From Caulobacter sp. 73W (GTDB taxonomy: Bacteria; Pseudomonadota; Alphaproteobacteria; Caulobacterales; Caulobacteraceae), in assembly GCF_041021955.1 (NCBI RefSeq), contig NZ_CP158375.1, positions 930,001 to 994,000 of the forward strand: 64,000 nucleotides of DNA, in the 5' to 3' direction. Made by a program: the position numbers and the translations under genes. Within the stretch, counting starts at the first letter, position 1; each line of letters starts with the position of its first letter. The notes beneath the pieces were generated by a model, which searched no databases, was not told the DNA's origin, and saw only the letters and a list, made by a program, of their open reading frames with translations. Below are positions 26,922-36,175 of this stretch, piece by piece.

Positions 26922-29873
26922 CTAGAACGACTTGCGGAAGCCCAGCTTGATCGTCCGGCCCAGCGCGTCGGCGGTGAACGGGTCGTAGTTCAGGTCCAGG
27001 CGCGCGAAGGGCGGGTCCTCGTTGAAGGCGTTGTCGACATTGAGCGTGACGATGCTGTCCCAGGGCAGTTGCATCCGCCAGGTGACGTCCACCGTCTTGT
27101 AGCTGCCGATGGTCTTGCCGCCGCTGATCACCGTGTTGTTGGTGTTGGGCGTGGCGATGAACGGCGTCGTCCGCTGGTCGGTGTAGCTGTCGATGTAATT
27201 GAAGGTCACGCGGATCGTGTGGCCGCCGCGCTCCCACTCGGCGAAGGCCTGGCCCTTCCATTCGGGGATCGGCACCACCGTGGTCTGGTAGTTGAGGAAG
27301 CCCACGGCGTCGAAGGCCGGGGTCACCACCGTGCCGGCCACCGGCTGGGCGTCGACGCTGTAGTCGCGGATCCAGGTGGCCGTGCCGCCGATGGTCAGGT
27401 CGCCGCCGGCCACGTCGTTGAACTCGTAGCTACCCATGAAGTCGAGGCCCGAGGTCTTCACCGGCGCGCCGTTGACATAGAAGGTCTGCAGGCGGGCGAT
27501 GTTGGCCGCCGAGCAGGTCCCGCCGTTGAAGGTGAAGCGCGACACCAGCTGGGCGAAGGCCGGGTTGGAGCAGTTGTTGGCCCCGCCCGCCCCGTTGGGG
27601 AACACCGCATTGACGATGCCGGCCACCGGCTCGGCCACGATCGGGTTGTCGAAGTCGAAGCTGAAATAGTCGATGGAGCCGCGGAAGCCGCCGGCCTCCA
27701 GGATCACGCCCAGGCTGTAGGTCGTGGCGCTTTCCGGATCCATGTTGGGATTGCCGCCGATGTCCACCGCCCGGAAGGTCCCGAGGATCGACTGCAGCGA
27801 GGTGATGTTGCCCGGCGCCAGTTGCGCCAGCGGCGGTCCGCGGAAGGTGGTGCCCACCGAGCCGCGCAGGGCCAGCCAGTCATTGGCCTGCCAGCGCACC
27901 GACGCCTTGGGGTCGAAGGTCGAACCGACCGCGCCGCCGTAGTCCTCGTAACGGGCGGCGAACTGGAAGTTCAGGCTTTCCAGCAGCGGCACCTGAAGTT
28001 CCCCGAACAGCGCATAGACGTCGCCGCTGGTGTCGTCAGGCGTGCCCGCGCCCAGGAAGCCGAACGGCCCGCTGCGCTGGCTGACCGGGCAGGTGTTGAT
28101 GTTGAAGTCGGGTGAAGCCAGGCAAGGGTTCACCAGCGTGTTGCTGATGTCGTTGTAGTCGGACTTGTACCAGTCCTTCCGGTACTGGGTGCCTAGCGCC
28201 CATTTGACGTCGCCGCCCGACAGCGTGATCCCCAGGTCGCCGTTGACCACGGCGTCGACCACGAAAAGCCGTGACTTCTGTGTGGTGCTCAGCTTCTGGA
28301 AGAACCAGCGCGTCACCTCGGCGCTGTTGGCCACGGCGGCGTTGTACTGCGGGTTCACTTGGCCGGTGATGATGTTCTTCTCGATGGCGTTCGAGAACGG
28401 GTTGTACCAGAGGCAGCCGTTCTGGCCGGGCGTGTTGGCGGCGCGGTTGCAGTTCGGCCCGCCGAAGCCGCGCAGGGCTGATTCCAGCCGGTTGACGATA
28501 GTGTCGTAGCCGGTCCGCGTGCCCTTCTGCTCGCTGTAGGTGACGGCCAGGTCGTACCCGATGTCCGGCCCGAACACCCCGTTCAGCCCACCGGAGAAGC
28601 GGTAGAAGTCGTAGTAGCGCGCGCCCCGCGACGGCCCGTTGTCGAACATCGGGTTGCCGCCCACCAGGAACGGCCGCGCCGCCGGCGCCAGATAGGCCGC
28701 GCCGAAGGTGGTGATGAACCCTAGCGACGGGTTCTTGGCCGCGAAATCGACCAGACCCGGATTGTTGGTCGGCACGTAGAAGCGGCCCGCATAGAGCGCG
28801 CCCGCCAAGGCGCCCGCTCCCGCCAGAGCCTCCGGCGTCGGGTTGGCCAGCAGCGCGTAGGAAGGCGTCGTCTCCCACTTCGGCACCTCGGTGCGGCCGT
28901 ACAGGCCTTCGAAGTGGAACTTGTGATTGTCCGACAGCTCGTAATTGAACTGGCCGTAGAGCTGGTAGTGCTCTTCCTTCTCAACCAGGTTGTCCCACTC
29001 GATGTAGTGCTCGTAGCAGGCGGGCGTCGTGCCGCTGAAACCCGGCGTGCCGCCCAGCACGGCGCACTGCGGGTCGCGGAACAGGGTGGCGCCGCTGGCC
29101 GCCGGCGCGGTGAACGACAGGAAGGTCCCGGGGTTGCCCGCGGCCGTCCAGCCGCCTTCCGGGTTTTCCAGATAGGGGCGGTTGGCCCAGTCGCGCTCGA
29201 TCACGTCCAGCTCGCCGCGGTGCTGCCAGCCGGCGGACACCATCACGTCCATCCGGTCGTTGGCCCAGCCCCAAAGGGCGCTCAAGCTGTAGTCCCCGCC
29301 GTCGGAGCCATCGACATAGCGGTAGTCGGCGGCGAACTCGGCGCCGTCGAAGCGGTTGCGGGTGATGAAGTTGACCACCCCGCCGATGGCGTCGGAGCCA
29401 TAGGTGGCGGCCGCGCCGTCCTTCAGCACCTCGACCCGGCCGATGGCGGCGCTGGGGATCATGTTGGTGTCGACGATGCCCGCCCCGGCCTGGGCCAGCG
29501 GGTTGATGGCCATGCGCCGCCCGTTCAGCAGCACCAGGGTGCGCATGGAGCCGAGGCCGCGAAGGTTCACCGAGCCGGAGCCTTCAGATCCCTGGGCGCG
29601 ACTGTCGAATTGATTGGTGTCGCCCAGCACCCCGTTGCTGACCGCCAGGGACTTGATCAGCTCGACCGTCGAGGGCGAGCCCTGCTTCTGAAGCTCTTCG
29701 GCGGAGATCACATCCACCGGCAAAGCCGCATTCTCCGGCGTGCCCCGGATCAGCGAGCCGGTGACGACCACCTCGGCGACCGTGTTCTGTCCGTCCTGAG
29801 CCGCCGCGCCGTTCGGCGCCATCGCGGCCATGGCAAGGAGCGAGGCGCCCGCCAGAAAACCCGTTCTCGTCAT
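26922..29873 (-). CDS. TonB-dependent outer-membrane receptor
   Basis: The 983-residue precursor starts with a signal peptide (FLAGASLLAMAAMAPNGAAAQ), then a TonB-box-like VAEVVVTGSLIRG. The plug contains TVELIKSLAVSNG, VNLRGLGSMRTLVLLNGRRM, IGRVEVLKDGAAATYGSDAI and GGVVNFITR, followed by a long barrel ending in a C-terminal phenylalanine (LGFRKSF). This is a different subfamily from the receptor at 12.8 kb. A strong AGGAGG-like site precedes the ATG. Its position beside lipid-type catabolic genes and their tandem-TetR regulator suggests uptake of a hydrophobic ligand, but the substrate is unknown. Confidence 0.9.
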   Translation of the reverse strand: MTRTGFLAGASLLAMAAMAPNGAAAQDGQNTVAEVVVTGSLIRGTPENAALPVDVISAEELQKQGSPSTVELIKSLAVSNGVLGDTNQFDSRAQGSEGSGSVNLRGLGSMRTLVLLNGRRMAINPLAQAGAGIVDTNMIPSAAIGRVEVLKDGAAATYGSDAIGGVVNFITRNRFDGAEFAADYRYVDGSDGGDYSLSALWGWANDRMDVMVSAGWQHRGELDVIERDWANRPYLENPEGGWTAAGNPGTFLSFTAPAASGATLFRDPQCAVLGGTPGFSGTTPACYEHYIEWDNLVEKEEHYQLYGQFNYELSDNHKFHFEGLYGRTEVPKWETTPSYALLANPTPEALAGAGALAGALYAGRFYVPTNNPGLVDFAAKNPSLGFITTFGAAYLAPAARPFLVGGNPMFDNGPSRGARYYDFYRFSGGLNGVFGPDIGYDLAVTYSEQKGTRTGYDTIVNRLESALRGFGGPNCNRAANTPGQNGCLWYNPFSNAIEKNIITGQVNPQYNAAVANSAEVTRWFFQKLSTTQKSRLFVVDAVVNGDLGITLSGGDVKWALGTQYRKDWYKSDYNDISNTLVNPCLASPDFNINTCPVSQRSGPFGFLGAGTPDDTSGDVYALFGELQVPLLESLNFQFAARYEDYGGAVGSTFDPKASVRWQANDWLALRGSVGTTFRGPPLAQLAPGNITSLQSILGTFRAVDIGGNPNMDPESATTYSLGVILEAGGFRGSIDYFSFDFDNPIVAEPVAGIVNAVFPNGAGGANNCSNPAFAQLVSRFTFNGGTCSAANIARLQTFYVNGAPVKTSGLDFMGSYEFNDVAGGDLTIGGTATWIRDYSVDAQPVAGTVVTPAFDAVGFLNYQTTVVPIPEWKGQAFAEWERGGHTIRVTFNYIDSYTDQRTTPFIATPNTNNTVISGGKTIGSYKTVDVTWRMQLPWDSIVTLNVDNAFNEDPPFARLDLNYDPFTADALGRTIKLGFRKSF

Positions 29874-30325
29874 TACAATCCTCCCTTTTTTATTGCGCGT
29901 AACTGCTTTTGTTCTTGTTACGTACGACCGGCCTCAGGCGGCGGAGCCTCCTGGGAACAGAATGATCGGTATCTTTTGGGGGAACGGGGTTCGACTCAGA
30001 GGGGTGGGGTTTAGCGCCCCGGATCGCTCAGTTCTCCGCGCCCCGCGCCACAGCGCAGCTTTCAATCGCGACGGAAGACGCGCACGCATCACGCCAGACC
30101 CCTCATGGCGAACACTTGTTTCGATGATGCGGTATGTTTTGAAGCAACGTCAACAGCCGCTTGATTTCGCGATTGGTCTGCGGCGCGCGGGACACATTTG
30201 CGAGCTGCTGTCAGGAATTGGTCCGGGCGGTATGGCAAGCGTCATCGACCGAGACTATTTTCCGCCGTTGTTGCGTAGCGCTGCCTGGTCGAGGGACCGT
30301 CATCGGCGCATGAGGCGGGGAGCCG
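29874..30325. other. Divergent intergenic region, TonB receptor / RND efflux operon
   Basis: This 452-bp stretch separates the two divergent transcription units and must hold both promoters, though no strong -35/-10 pair stands out. It contains the inverted hexamers CGTAAC (29898-29903) and GTTACG (29917-29922) near the receptor start, and the GAACACTTGTTT sequence at 30110. An open plus-strand frame crosses it but has no ribosome binding site and no protein-like composition. Confidence 0.5.
30109..30124. promoter_or_regulatory. Second copy of the candidate fadJ-type repressor site
   Basis: CGAACACTTGTTTCGA shares GAACACTTGTTT with 24089-24100 and contains the same AACA-CT-TGTT dyad; on the minus strand it reads GAAAC-N4-GTTCG. 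It lies 202 bp before the efflux operon and 236 bp before the receptor. Confidence 0.4.
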
Positions 30326-31786
30326 ATGAGAAGTAGAATTCTGGGCGTTGCGGCGCTCGCTCCGCTGGTGCTGGCCGCGTGCGGCACGCCTCCGCGGAAA
30401 CCCGACCTGACCCTTCCGACCGCGTATCAGGCGCCGACCGCGACCGCCCCGGCGGACGCGATCGCGCTGGATCAGTGGTGGACCGCGTTCAATGATCCGC
30501 AGCTGACCGCCCTGATCCAGACGGCGCTGGAGCGCAGCCCTGACGCACGCACCGCCGCCGCCCGCCTGGACGAGGCCCGCGCCACACGTCGCGGCACGAT
30601 CTGGGACATCTATCTTCCAGACGGCGAACTGCAGGGCAACGCCCGCCGCACCGACAGCAAGGTGCTGGACGGCACCCAGCTGGATATTCCCGGCTTCGCC
30701 AACAGCGGCGTGCAGAAGAACTACGGCCTGAACTTCGACGTCAGCTGGGAGCTGGACTTCTTCGGCGCCCGCCGCGCGGCCCGCCAGGTGGCCGACGCCG
30801 ATTACGCCGCCATCCGCTTCAACTACGAGGCCACCCGCGCCAGCCTGGCCGCCAACGTGGCCCAGTCCTATTTCGAGGCTCGCGGCCTGGCGATCCAGCT
30901 GGAGGACGCGCGCCAGACCGCGCGCCTGCAGAACGATCTCTATCAGGTGGCTTCCAAGCGCGCCGCCGCCGGCCTGGCCGCCTCGTCCGAGGCGGACCAG
31001 TCGGCCGCCTCCCTGGCCCAGTCCAACGCCCAGGCGGCCAATCTCGAAGCCGAGCTTCAGGCCGCCAAGCGCACCCTGCTGATCCTGGCCGGTCGCGGCA
31101 TCGATCCGGTGGAGAGCCTATCCGCTCCGGCCGCCGTGCCGGCCGCTCCGGCCGTGCCCGCCGCCATTCCCGGCGAGCTGCTGGCGCGTCGCCCCGAGGT
31201 GCGCGAAGCGGAGATGCGCGTGCGCAGCGCCGCCGGCACCCTGCGTGGGGCCGAGGTCGCGCTGTTCCCGCGCTTCACCCTGACTCCTGGCATCGGCCTG
31301 ACCCGCAGCGAACTGCCGGGCTTCGAGAGCACGACGCGCGCCTGGTACATCGGCGGCACGCTGATGCAGCCGATCCTCGACATCCCGCAACTGCTCGCCC
31401 AGGAAAAGGCGACCCGCGCCCGCGCCGAACAGGCCGTCATCGCCTATGAGAAGACGGTGCAAGACGCCTATGGCGAGGCCGAGAACACCCTCGTCCGCCT
31501 GGCCGCCGATCGCCGCCGCGTCGATCTGCTGACCGCAGGTGAGGCCCGCGCCCGCAAGGCCTATGACGCCGCGCGCAAGCGCTACGACATGGGCTTCGAC
31601 GACCTGACCGCCGCGGTCACCGCCGAAACCAACTGGCGCACCGCCCGCACCGCCCTGACCGGCGCCCAGGTGCAGTCCCTGACCCGCACCGTCCAGGCCT
31701 ACAAGGCCCTGGGCGGCGGCTGGACCCCGCTCAACGACAAGGCCGCCACGGCCGCCAAGACCCCCGCCAAAGAGCCCCAAGCATGA
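30326..31786 (+). CDS. RND efflux outer-membrane lipoprotein, NodT/OprM family
   Basis: The 486-residue precursor is the outer-membrane channel of a tripartite pump. It has a lipobox L16-A-A-C19, so the mature protein is a lipoprotein beginning at C19. It then has two tandem outer-membrane-efflux repeats rich in alanine and coiled coil, e.g. YFEARGLAIQLEDARQTARL in the first half and AYDAARKRYDMGFDDLTAAV in the second. GGGGAG precedes the ATG. Its stop overlaps the ATG of the adaptor gene (ATGA), making it the first gene of a pump operon in the order channel-adaptor-permease. Confidence 0.92.
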   Translation: MRSRILGVAALAPLVLAACGTPPRKPDLTLPTAYQAPTATAPADAIALDQWWTAFNDPQLTALIQTALERSPDARTAAARLDEARATRRGTIWDIYLPDGELQGNARRTDSKVLDGTQLDIPGFANSGVQKNYGLNFDVSWELDFFGARRAARQVADADYAAIRFNYEATRASLAANVAQSYFEARGLAIQLEDARQTARLQNDLYQVASKRAAAGLAASSEADQSAASLAQSNAQAANLEAELQAAKRTLLILAGRGIDPVESLSAPAAVPAAPAVPAAIPGELLARRPEVREAEMRVRSAAGTLRGAEVALFPRFTLTPGIGLTRSELPGFESTTRAWYIGGTLMQPILDIPQLLAQEKATRARAEQAVIAYEKTVQDAYGEAENTLVRLAADRRRVDLLTAGEARARKAYDAARKRYDMGFDDLTAAVTAETNWRTARTALTGAQVQSLTRTVQAYKALGGGWTPLNDKAATAAKTPAKEPQA

Positions 31787-32858
31787 GCACTCTTCGCCCC
31801 TGGACGACCGTCGCCCTGGTCCTGACCGTCGGCCTCGCCGCCTGCGGCAAGAAGGAGGAGAAGGCTCCGGCCAAGGCCTCCGACGACGCGCGCACGGTCA
31901 CCGTCACCCGCGTCGAGATGCGCTCGATCGGCGCCGGGCTCACCGCCTCCGGCCGCCTGACCCCGCGTGAGGAAGCCGCCGTCGGCTCCGAACTGAGCGG
32001 CTATCGCGTCGCCCGCGTCCTGGTCGAGGAGGGCGCCGTCGTGCGCGCCGGCCAGCCTCTGGCCCAGCTCGACGACACCCTGCTGCGCGCCCAAATCGAC
32101 CAGCAGGCGGCCGTGACCGCCCAGGCCGAGGCAGAGGCCCGCCGCGTCGCCGGCCTAGACGGCCAGGGCGTGCTCTCGCAAGAGCAGATCGAGACCCGCC
32201 GCTACACCGCCAAGGCCCAGCAAGCCGCGCTGAAGGAGCTACGCACCCGTTCGGAGCGCATGACCATCACCGCCCCGGTCAGCGGCGTGGTGCTGGAACG
32301 CACCGTGCGTCCGGGCGACGTCTCGGGCGCCGGCACGACCCCGTGGTTCCGCATCGCCCGCGACCAGCTGATCGAACTGGACGCCGAGCTGAACGAAGCC
32401 GACCTGTCCAAGCTGAGCGTCGGCTCGCCGGTGACGGTGAGCCTGCCCGGCGGGACGGAGGTCCAGGGCGCGGTTCGCCTGATCAGCCCGCAGGTCAACG
32501 CTCAGACCCAACTGGGCCGCGTGCGCGTGCGCCTGCCCGTCCGTTCCGACCTGCGCTCCGGCGGGTTCGCCCGCGGCGTGTTCGGCGGCGGCGGACGTCA
32601 GGTTCTGGCCGTGCCGGAAACGGCCGTCCGCTATGACGCCGAAGGCGCCTCCGTGGCCACCATCGGCGGCGACAACAAGGTCAAGCAGGTGCCGGTGAAG
32701 ACCGGCCAGCGTGGCGGCGGTTATGTCGAACTGGTCCAGGGACCGCCCGCCGGCGCCCGCGTCCTGCTCGGCGCCGCGGCCTTCGCCCTGGACGGCGACG
32801 TCGTGAAGCCGGTCGAGGGCGGCGCCCCGGCGCTCCTAACCAGAAGGCGGCGCGCTGA
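31783..32858 (+). CDS. RND efflux periplasmic adaptor lipoprotein (frame break near the 3' end)
   Basis: The protein has a lipobox L18-A-A-C21, a barrel-sandwich/lipoyl segment (VRAGQPLAQLDDTLLRAQID), an alpha-hairpin and the adaptor motif MTITAPVSGVVLERTVRPGD. It links the inner-membrane permease to the channel. As sequenced, the frame misses the expected stop and reads about 200 bases into the permease gene. Losing one base near 32835-32845 explains this: in the adjacent frame the gene ends ...NQKAAR with TGA at 32856-32858 overlapping the permease ATG, the usual coupling. I annotate that corrected end, giving about 358 residues. A sequencing error is the likely cause. Confidence 0.82.
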
Positions 32859-35800
32859 TGGCTCCCGAAGGGTCGCAACTTCGAATTTCAGCCTGGGCGA
32901 TCAAGAACCCGACGCCCGTCGCCCTGCTGTTCATCGCTCTGGTGATCGTCGGCGTCGGCGCCTACCTGTCGCTGCCGATCAAGCAGTTCCCGAACGTGAC
33001 CTTCCCCGCCGTGACGGTCACCGTCACGCAGAGCGGCGCGGCCCCGGGCGAGCTTGAAACCCAGGTCACGCGTCCGGTCGAGGACGCGCTGGCCGGCATC
33101 TCCAACATCAAGACCATCCGCTCGTCGGTGGTCCAGGGCGCCTCGACCACCACGGTCGAGTTCGAACTGGGCGAAGACCTGCAGAAGGTCACCGACGAGG
33201 TGCGCTCCAAGGTCGACCAGGCGCGGGCCCAACTGCCGCGTGAGATCGACGAGCCGATCGTCCAACGCCTGGAGATCGACAGCGCGCCGATCCTGACCAT
33301 CGCGGTCGAGGCCCCGGCCATGGCCCCGACCCAGCTGTCCTGGTTCATCGACGACACCGTCACCCGCGCCCTGCAGGGTGAAAAGGGCGTCGCCCAGGTC
33401 GCTCGCGTCGGCGGCGTGAACCGCGAGATCAACATCATCGCCGACCCGGACCGCATGGCGGCCCTGGGCGTCACCGCGCCTCAACTGAACCAGGCCCTGG
33501 CCTCGTTCAGCGTCGACGCCCCCGGCGGGCGCGTGCGCATCGGCGGTCGAGAGCAGACCCTGCGTGTTCTCGGCGCCGCCGAGACGCTGGAGCAGCTGCG
33601 CGCCCTGACCATCCCCACCGGCAACGGCCGCTTCGTGCAGCTGACCGACGTGGCCGAGATCGGCGACGGCGCCGGCGAGGTTCGCGGCTTCGCCCGTCTC
33701 GACGGCAAGCCAGTCGTCGCCTTCCAGGTGATGAAGACCCGCGACAGCTCCGACGTCGAGGTCGAGGACCGCGTGGCCAAGGCCATCGAGCGGCTGGGCG
33801 CTGACAACAAGGGCGTGACCTTCACCAAGATCTTCTCGACCGTGGACGACACCCGCGCCAGCTTCACCGCCACCGAGCACACCCTGCTCGAAGGCATGCT
33901 GCTGGCCTCGCTGGTCGTGTTCATGTTCCTGCGCGAATGGCGCGCCACGGCGATCACCGCCCTGGCCATGCCCGTCTCGCTGATCCCGACCTTCGCCTTC
34001 ATGGCGGTGGCCGGCTTCTCGCTGAACGTGGTGACCCTGCTGGCCCTGACCTTGGTCATCGGCATCCTCGTCGATGACGCCATCGTCGAGATCGAGAACA
34101 TCGAAAAGCGCGTCAGCCGCGGCCAGCGCCCCTATCAGGCGGCCATGGAAGGCGCCGACGCCATCGGCCTGGCGGTCGTGGCGACCACCTTCACCATCGT
34201 CGCGGTGTTCGTGCCCGTGTCCTACATGCCGGGCATGCCGGGCCAGTTCTTCAAGGAGTTCGGCCTGACCGTCGCCGTGGCGGTGCTGTTCTCGCTGGTG
34301 GTGGCCCGTCTGCTGACTCCGCTGCTGGCGGCCTACTTCCTGAAGCCGAACACCAAGCCGCATCCGCGCAAGCCGTTCGAAGGCCGCTATCCGGCGGTCC
34401 TTAACTGGGCGCTGGATCACCGCATCGTCAGCTGCATCATCGGCGGCGTGATCTTCATCGGCTCGGTGGCGCTGGCCGGCTTCCTGCCCACCGCGTTCCA
34501 GCCGGCCGGCAACGCCAACTACTACTACCTGAAGGTCCAGGGCCCGCCCGGGGCCACCGCCCCGCAGATGGAGCGCACCGTCGCCGCCGTCACCCGCATG
34601 TTTGAGGAGCGCCCGGAGACAGCTCACGTCTTCGCCCAGGTCGGCTCCAACATCGCCAGCGGCTGGGGCGGCCAGAGCGGTTCGGACCTGCGCGACGCCA
34701 CGATCACCATCGTGCTGAACGACAAGCGCGACCTGACCGTGACGGAGATCAAGCAGATCGTCCGCGCCGGCCTGCACGACATCCCCGACGCCCGCGTGAA
34801 CCTGCTGGGCGACTGGGGCACCTCCGAAGTGCAGACCATCCTCACCGCCGAGGACGGCGAGGCCCTGGAGCGCGCCGCCCTGCAGGTGGAGCGTGAGATG
34901 CGCGGCCTGAAGACCGTGGCCGATCCCCGTCCCTCCTCGCCGCCCAGCGGTCCGGAGATCGTGATCCGCCCGCGTCCGGACGAAGCCTCGCGCCTGGGCG
35001 TCAGCTCGGCCGACATCGCCGCCATCGCCCGCGTGGCCACGGTCGGCGATATCGACGCCAACGTCGCCAAGCTGACCGATGGCGAACGCCGCGTGCCGAT
35101 CCGCATCCGCCTGCCGGAGGAAGCGCGTCGCGACCTGGAGGCCATCAAGGGCCTGCGCGTGCCGACCGCCGACGGCTCCACCACCCGCCTCGACACCGTG
35201 GCGGACGTGGAGTTCCAGGCCGGTCCGGCCAAGATCGACCGCTTCGCCCGCAAGCGTCAGCTGACCATCGAGGCCGACCTCGACAACGGCGCGCAGCTCG
35301 GCCAGGCGATCACCGACGTCAACAACCTGCCGACCATGAAGAAGCTGCCGGACGGCGTGACCCCCGCCTCGGCCGGCGACCAGGAAGCGTTCGTGGAGCT
35401 TTTCACCGGCTTCGCGGTCGCCCTGCTGTCGGCCATCGGCCTCGTCTATGGCGTGCTGGTCCTGCTGTTCAAAAGCTTCTTCAAGCCGATCACCATCCTG
35501 TCGGCCCTGCCCCTGGCCATCGGCGGCGCGTTCTTCGCCCTGCTGATCACGGGGCAGTCGCTGAGCATGCCGTCGCTGATCGGCTTCCTGATGCTGATGG
35601 GTCTGGCGGCCAAGAACTCGATCCTGCTGGTCGAGTACGCCATCGAGGAGGAGCGTGCGGGCCACAGCCAGCGCGCCGCCATCATCGAGGCCTGTCGCGA
35701 GCGGGCGCGCCCCATCGTCATGACCACCCTGGCCATGATGGCGGGCATGCTTCCGACCGCCCTGGGCATCGGCAAGGGCGCGGAGTTCCGCCAACCCATG

Positions 35801-35971
35801 GCCGTGGCCGTGATCGGCGGCCTGATCACCTCGACGGTCCTGTCCCTGGTGCTGGTCCCGGTCGTCTACGAGATCGTCGACGACTTCGAGGCCTGGCTGC
35901 GGCCCAAGCTGGCCCGCTGGGTCACGCCGCGCGAAGCCACGGGCGACGCCGCCCCGGCCGACCGGCTCTAA
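32858..35971 (+). CDS. RND efflux permease, AcrB/HAE1-like
   Basis: The 1037-residue inner-membrane proton antiporter has the RND layout: a first helix (PVALLFIALVIVGVGAYLSL), a large periplasmic loop, helices 2-6, then a repeat of the pattern. The paired aspartates of the proton relay are in GILVDDAIVEIENI near residue 406. A second loop and the C-terminal GLAAKNSILLVEYAIEE helix follow. It exports drugs, solvents or metabolites with the adaptor and channel encoded upstream; substrate is unknown. Length is standard for the family. A strong terminator follows. Confidence 0.94.
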   Translation: MAPEGSQLRISAWAIKNPTPVALLFIALVIVGVGAYLSLPIKQFPNVTFPAVTVTVTQSGAAPGELETQVTRPVEDALAGISNIKTIRSSVVQGASTTTVEFELGEDLQKVTDEVRSKVDQARAQLPREIDEPIVQRLEIDSAPILTIAVEAPAMAPTQLSWFIDDTVTRALQGEKGVAQVARVGGVNREINIIADPDRMAALGVTAPQLNQALASFSVDAPGGRVRIGGREQTLRVLGAAETLEQLRALTIPTGNGRFVQLTDVAEIGDGAGEVRGFARLDGKPVVAFQVMKTRDSSDVEVEDRVAKAIERLGADNKGVTFTKIFSTVDDTRASFTATEHTLLEGMLLASLVVFMFLREWRATAITALAMPVSLIPTFAFMAVAGFSLNVVTLLALTLVIGILVDDAIVEIENIEKRVSRGQRPYQAAMEGADAIGLAVVATTFTIVAVFVPVSYMPGMPGQFFKEFGLTVAVAVLFSLVVARLLTPLLAAYFLKPNTKPHPRKPFEGRYPAVLNWALDHRIVSCIIGGVIFIGSVALAGFLPTAFQPAGNANYYYLKVQGPPGATAPQMERTVAAVTRMFEERPETAHVFAQVGSNIASGWGGQSGSDLRDATITIVLNDKRDLTVTEIKQIVRAGLHDIPDARVNLLGDWGTSEVQTILTAEDGEALERAALQVEREMRGLKTVADPRPSSPPSGPEIVIRPRPDEASRLGVSSADIAAIARVATVGDIDANVAKLTDGERRVPIRIRLPEEARRDLEAIKGLRVPTADGSTTRLDTVADVEFQAGPAKIDRFARKRQLTIEADLDNGAQLGQAITDVNNLPTMKKLPDGVTPASAGDQEAFVELFTGFAVALLSAIGLVYGVLVLLFKSFFKPITILSALPLAIGGAFFALLITGQSLSMPSLIGFLMLMGLAAKNSILLVEYAIEEERAGHSQRAAIIEACRERARPIVMTTLAMMAGMLPTALGIGKGAEFRQPMAVAVIGGLITSTVLSLVLVPVVYEIVDDFEAWLRPKLARWVTPREATGDAAPADRL

Positions 35972-35978
35972 AACAAAA

Positions 35979-36007
35979 GGCTCCGGAGCGATCCGGGGCC
36001 TTTTTTT
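35979..36007 (+). terminator. Intrinsic terminator of the RND operon
   Basis: GGCTCCGGA-GCGA-TCCGGGGCC forms a nine-pair stem with one G-U pair, followed by a run of seven Ts. Confidence 0.92.
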
Positions 36008-36010
36008 CAT

Positions 36011-36164
36011 TCTCCCCTCCGGCCCTCTGGGGGAGGTGGCCCAGAGGGCCGGAGGGGGGCTGCTGAATCAAAGTCCAGTCCTCCCCCTCCACCACGGAGC
36101 CTGTCCTCGAGTCGACCTCCGGTCGATCCCGGGGGTGGTTCCCCTCCCCCAGAAGGGGGAGGAT
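36011..36164. repeat. GC-rich intergenic repeat, family 2 (copy B) with 18-bp hairpin
   Basis: The left part contains a perfect 18-bp inverted repeat: 36014-36031 pairs with 36040-36057 across an 8-base loop (GGAGGTGG). It shares GGCCCAGAGGGCCGGAGGGG and GCTGCTGAxTCA with the element at 24169-24276, and ends in CTCCCCC-AGAA-GGGGGAG. It separates the pump operon from the convergent M20 peptidase. Confidence 0.68.
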
Positions 36165-36175
36165 CTAGCTCGACC

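Noticed and set aside
29830..30336. 168-codon plus-strand frame across the receptor/efflux intergenic region
   Set aside because: Starts inside the receptor signal peptide region, no ribosome binding site, composition not protein-like, overlaps the real channel gene.
32888..36010. Very long open frame on the minus strand opposite the RND permease
   Set aside because: It mirrors codon positions of the real gene in GC-rich DNA; its His/Gln/Arg/Gly-rich sequence has no protein family character.
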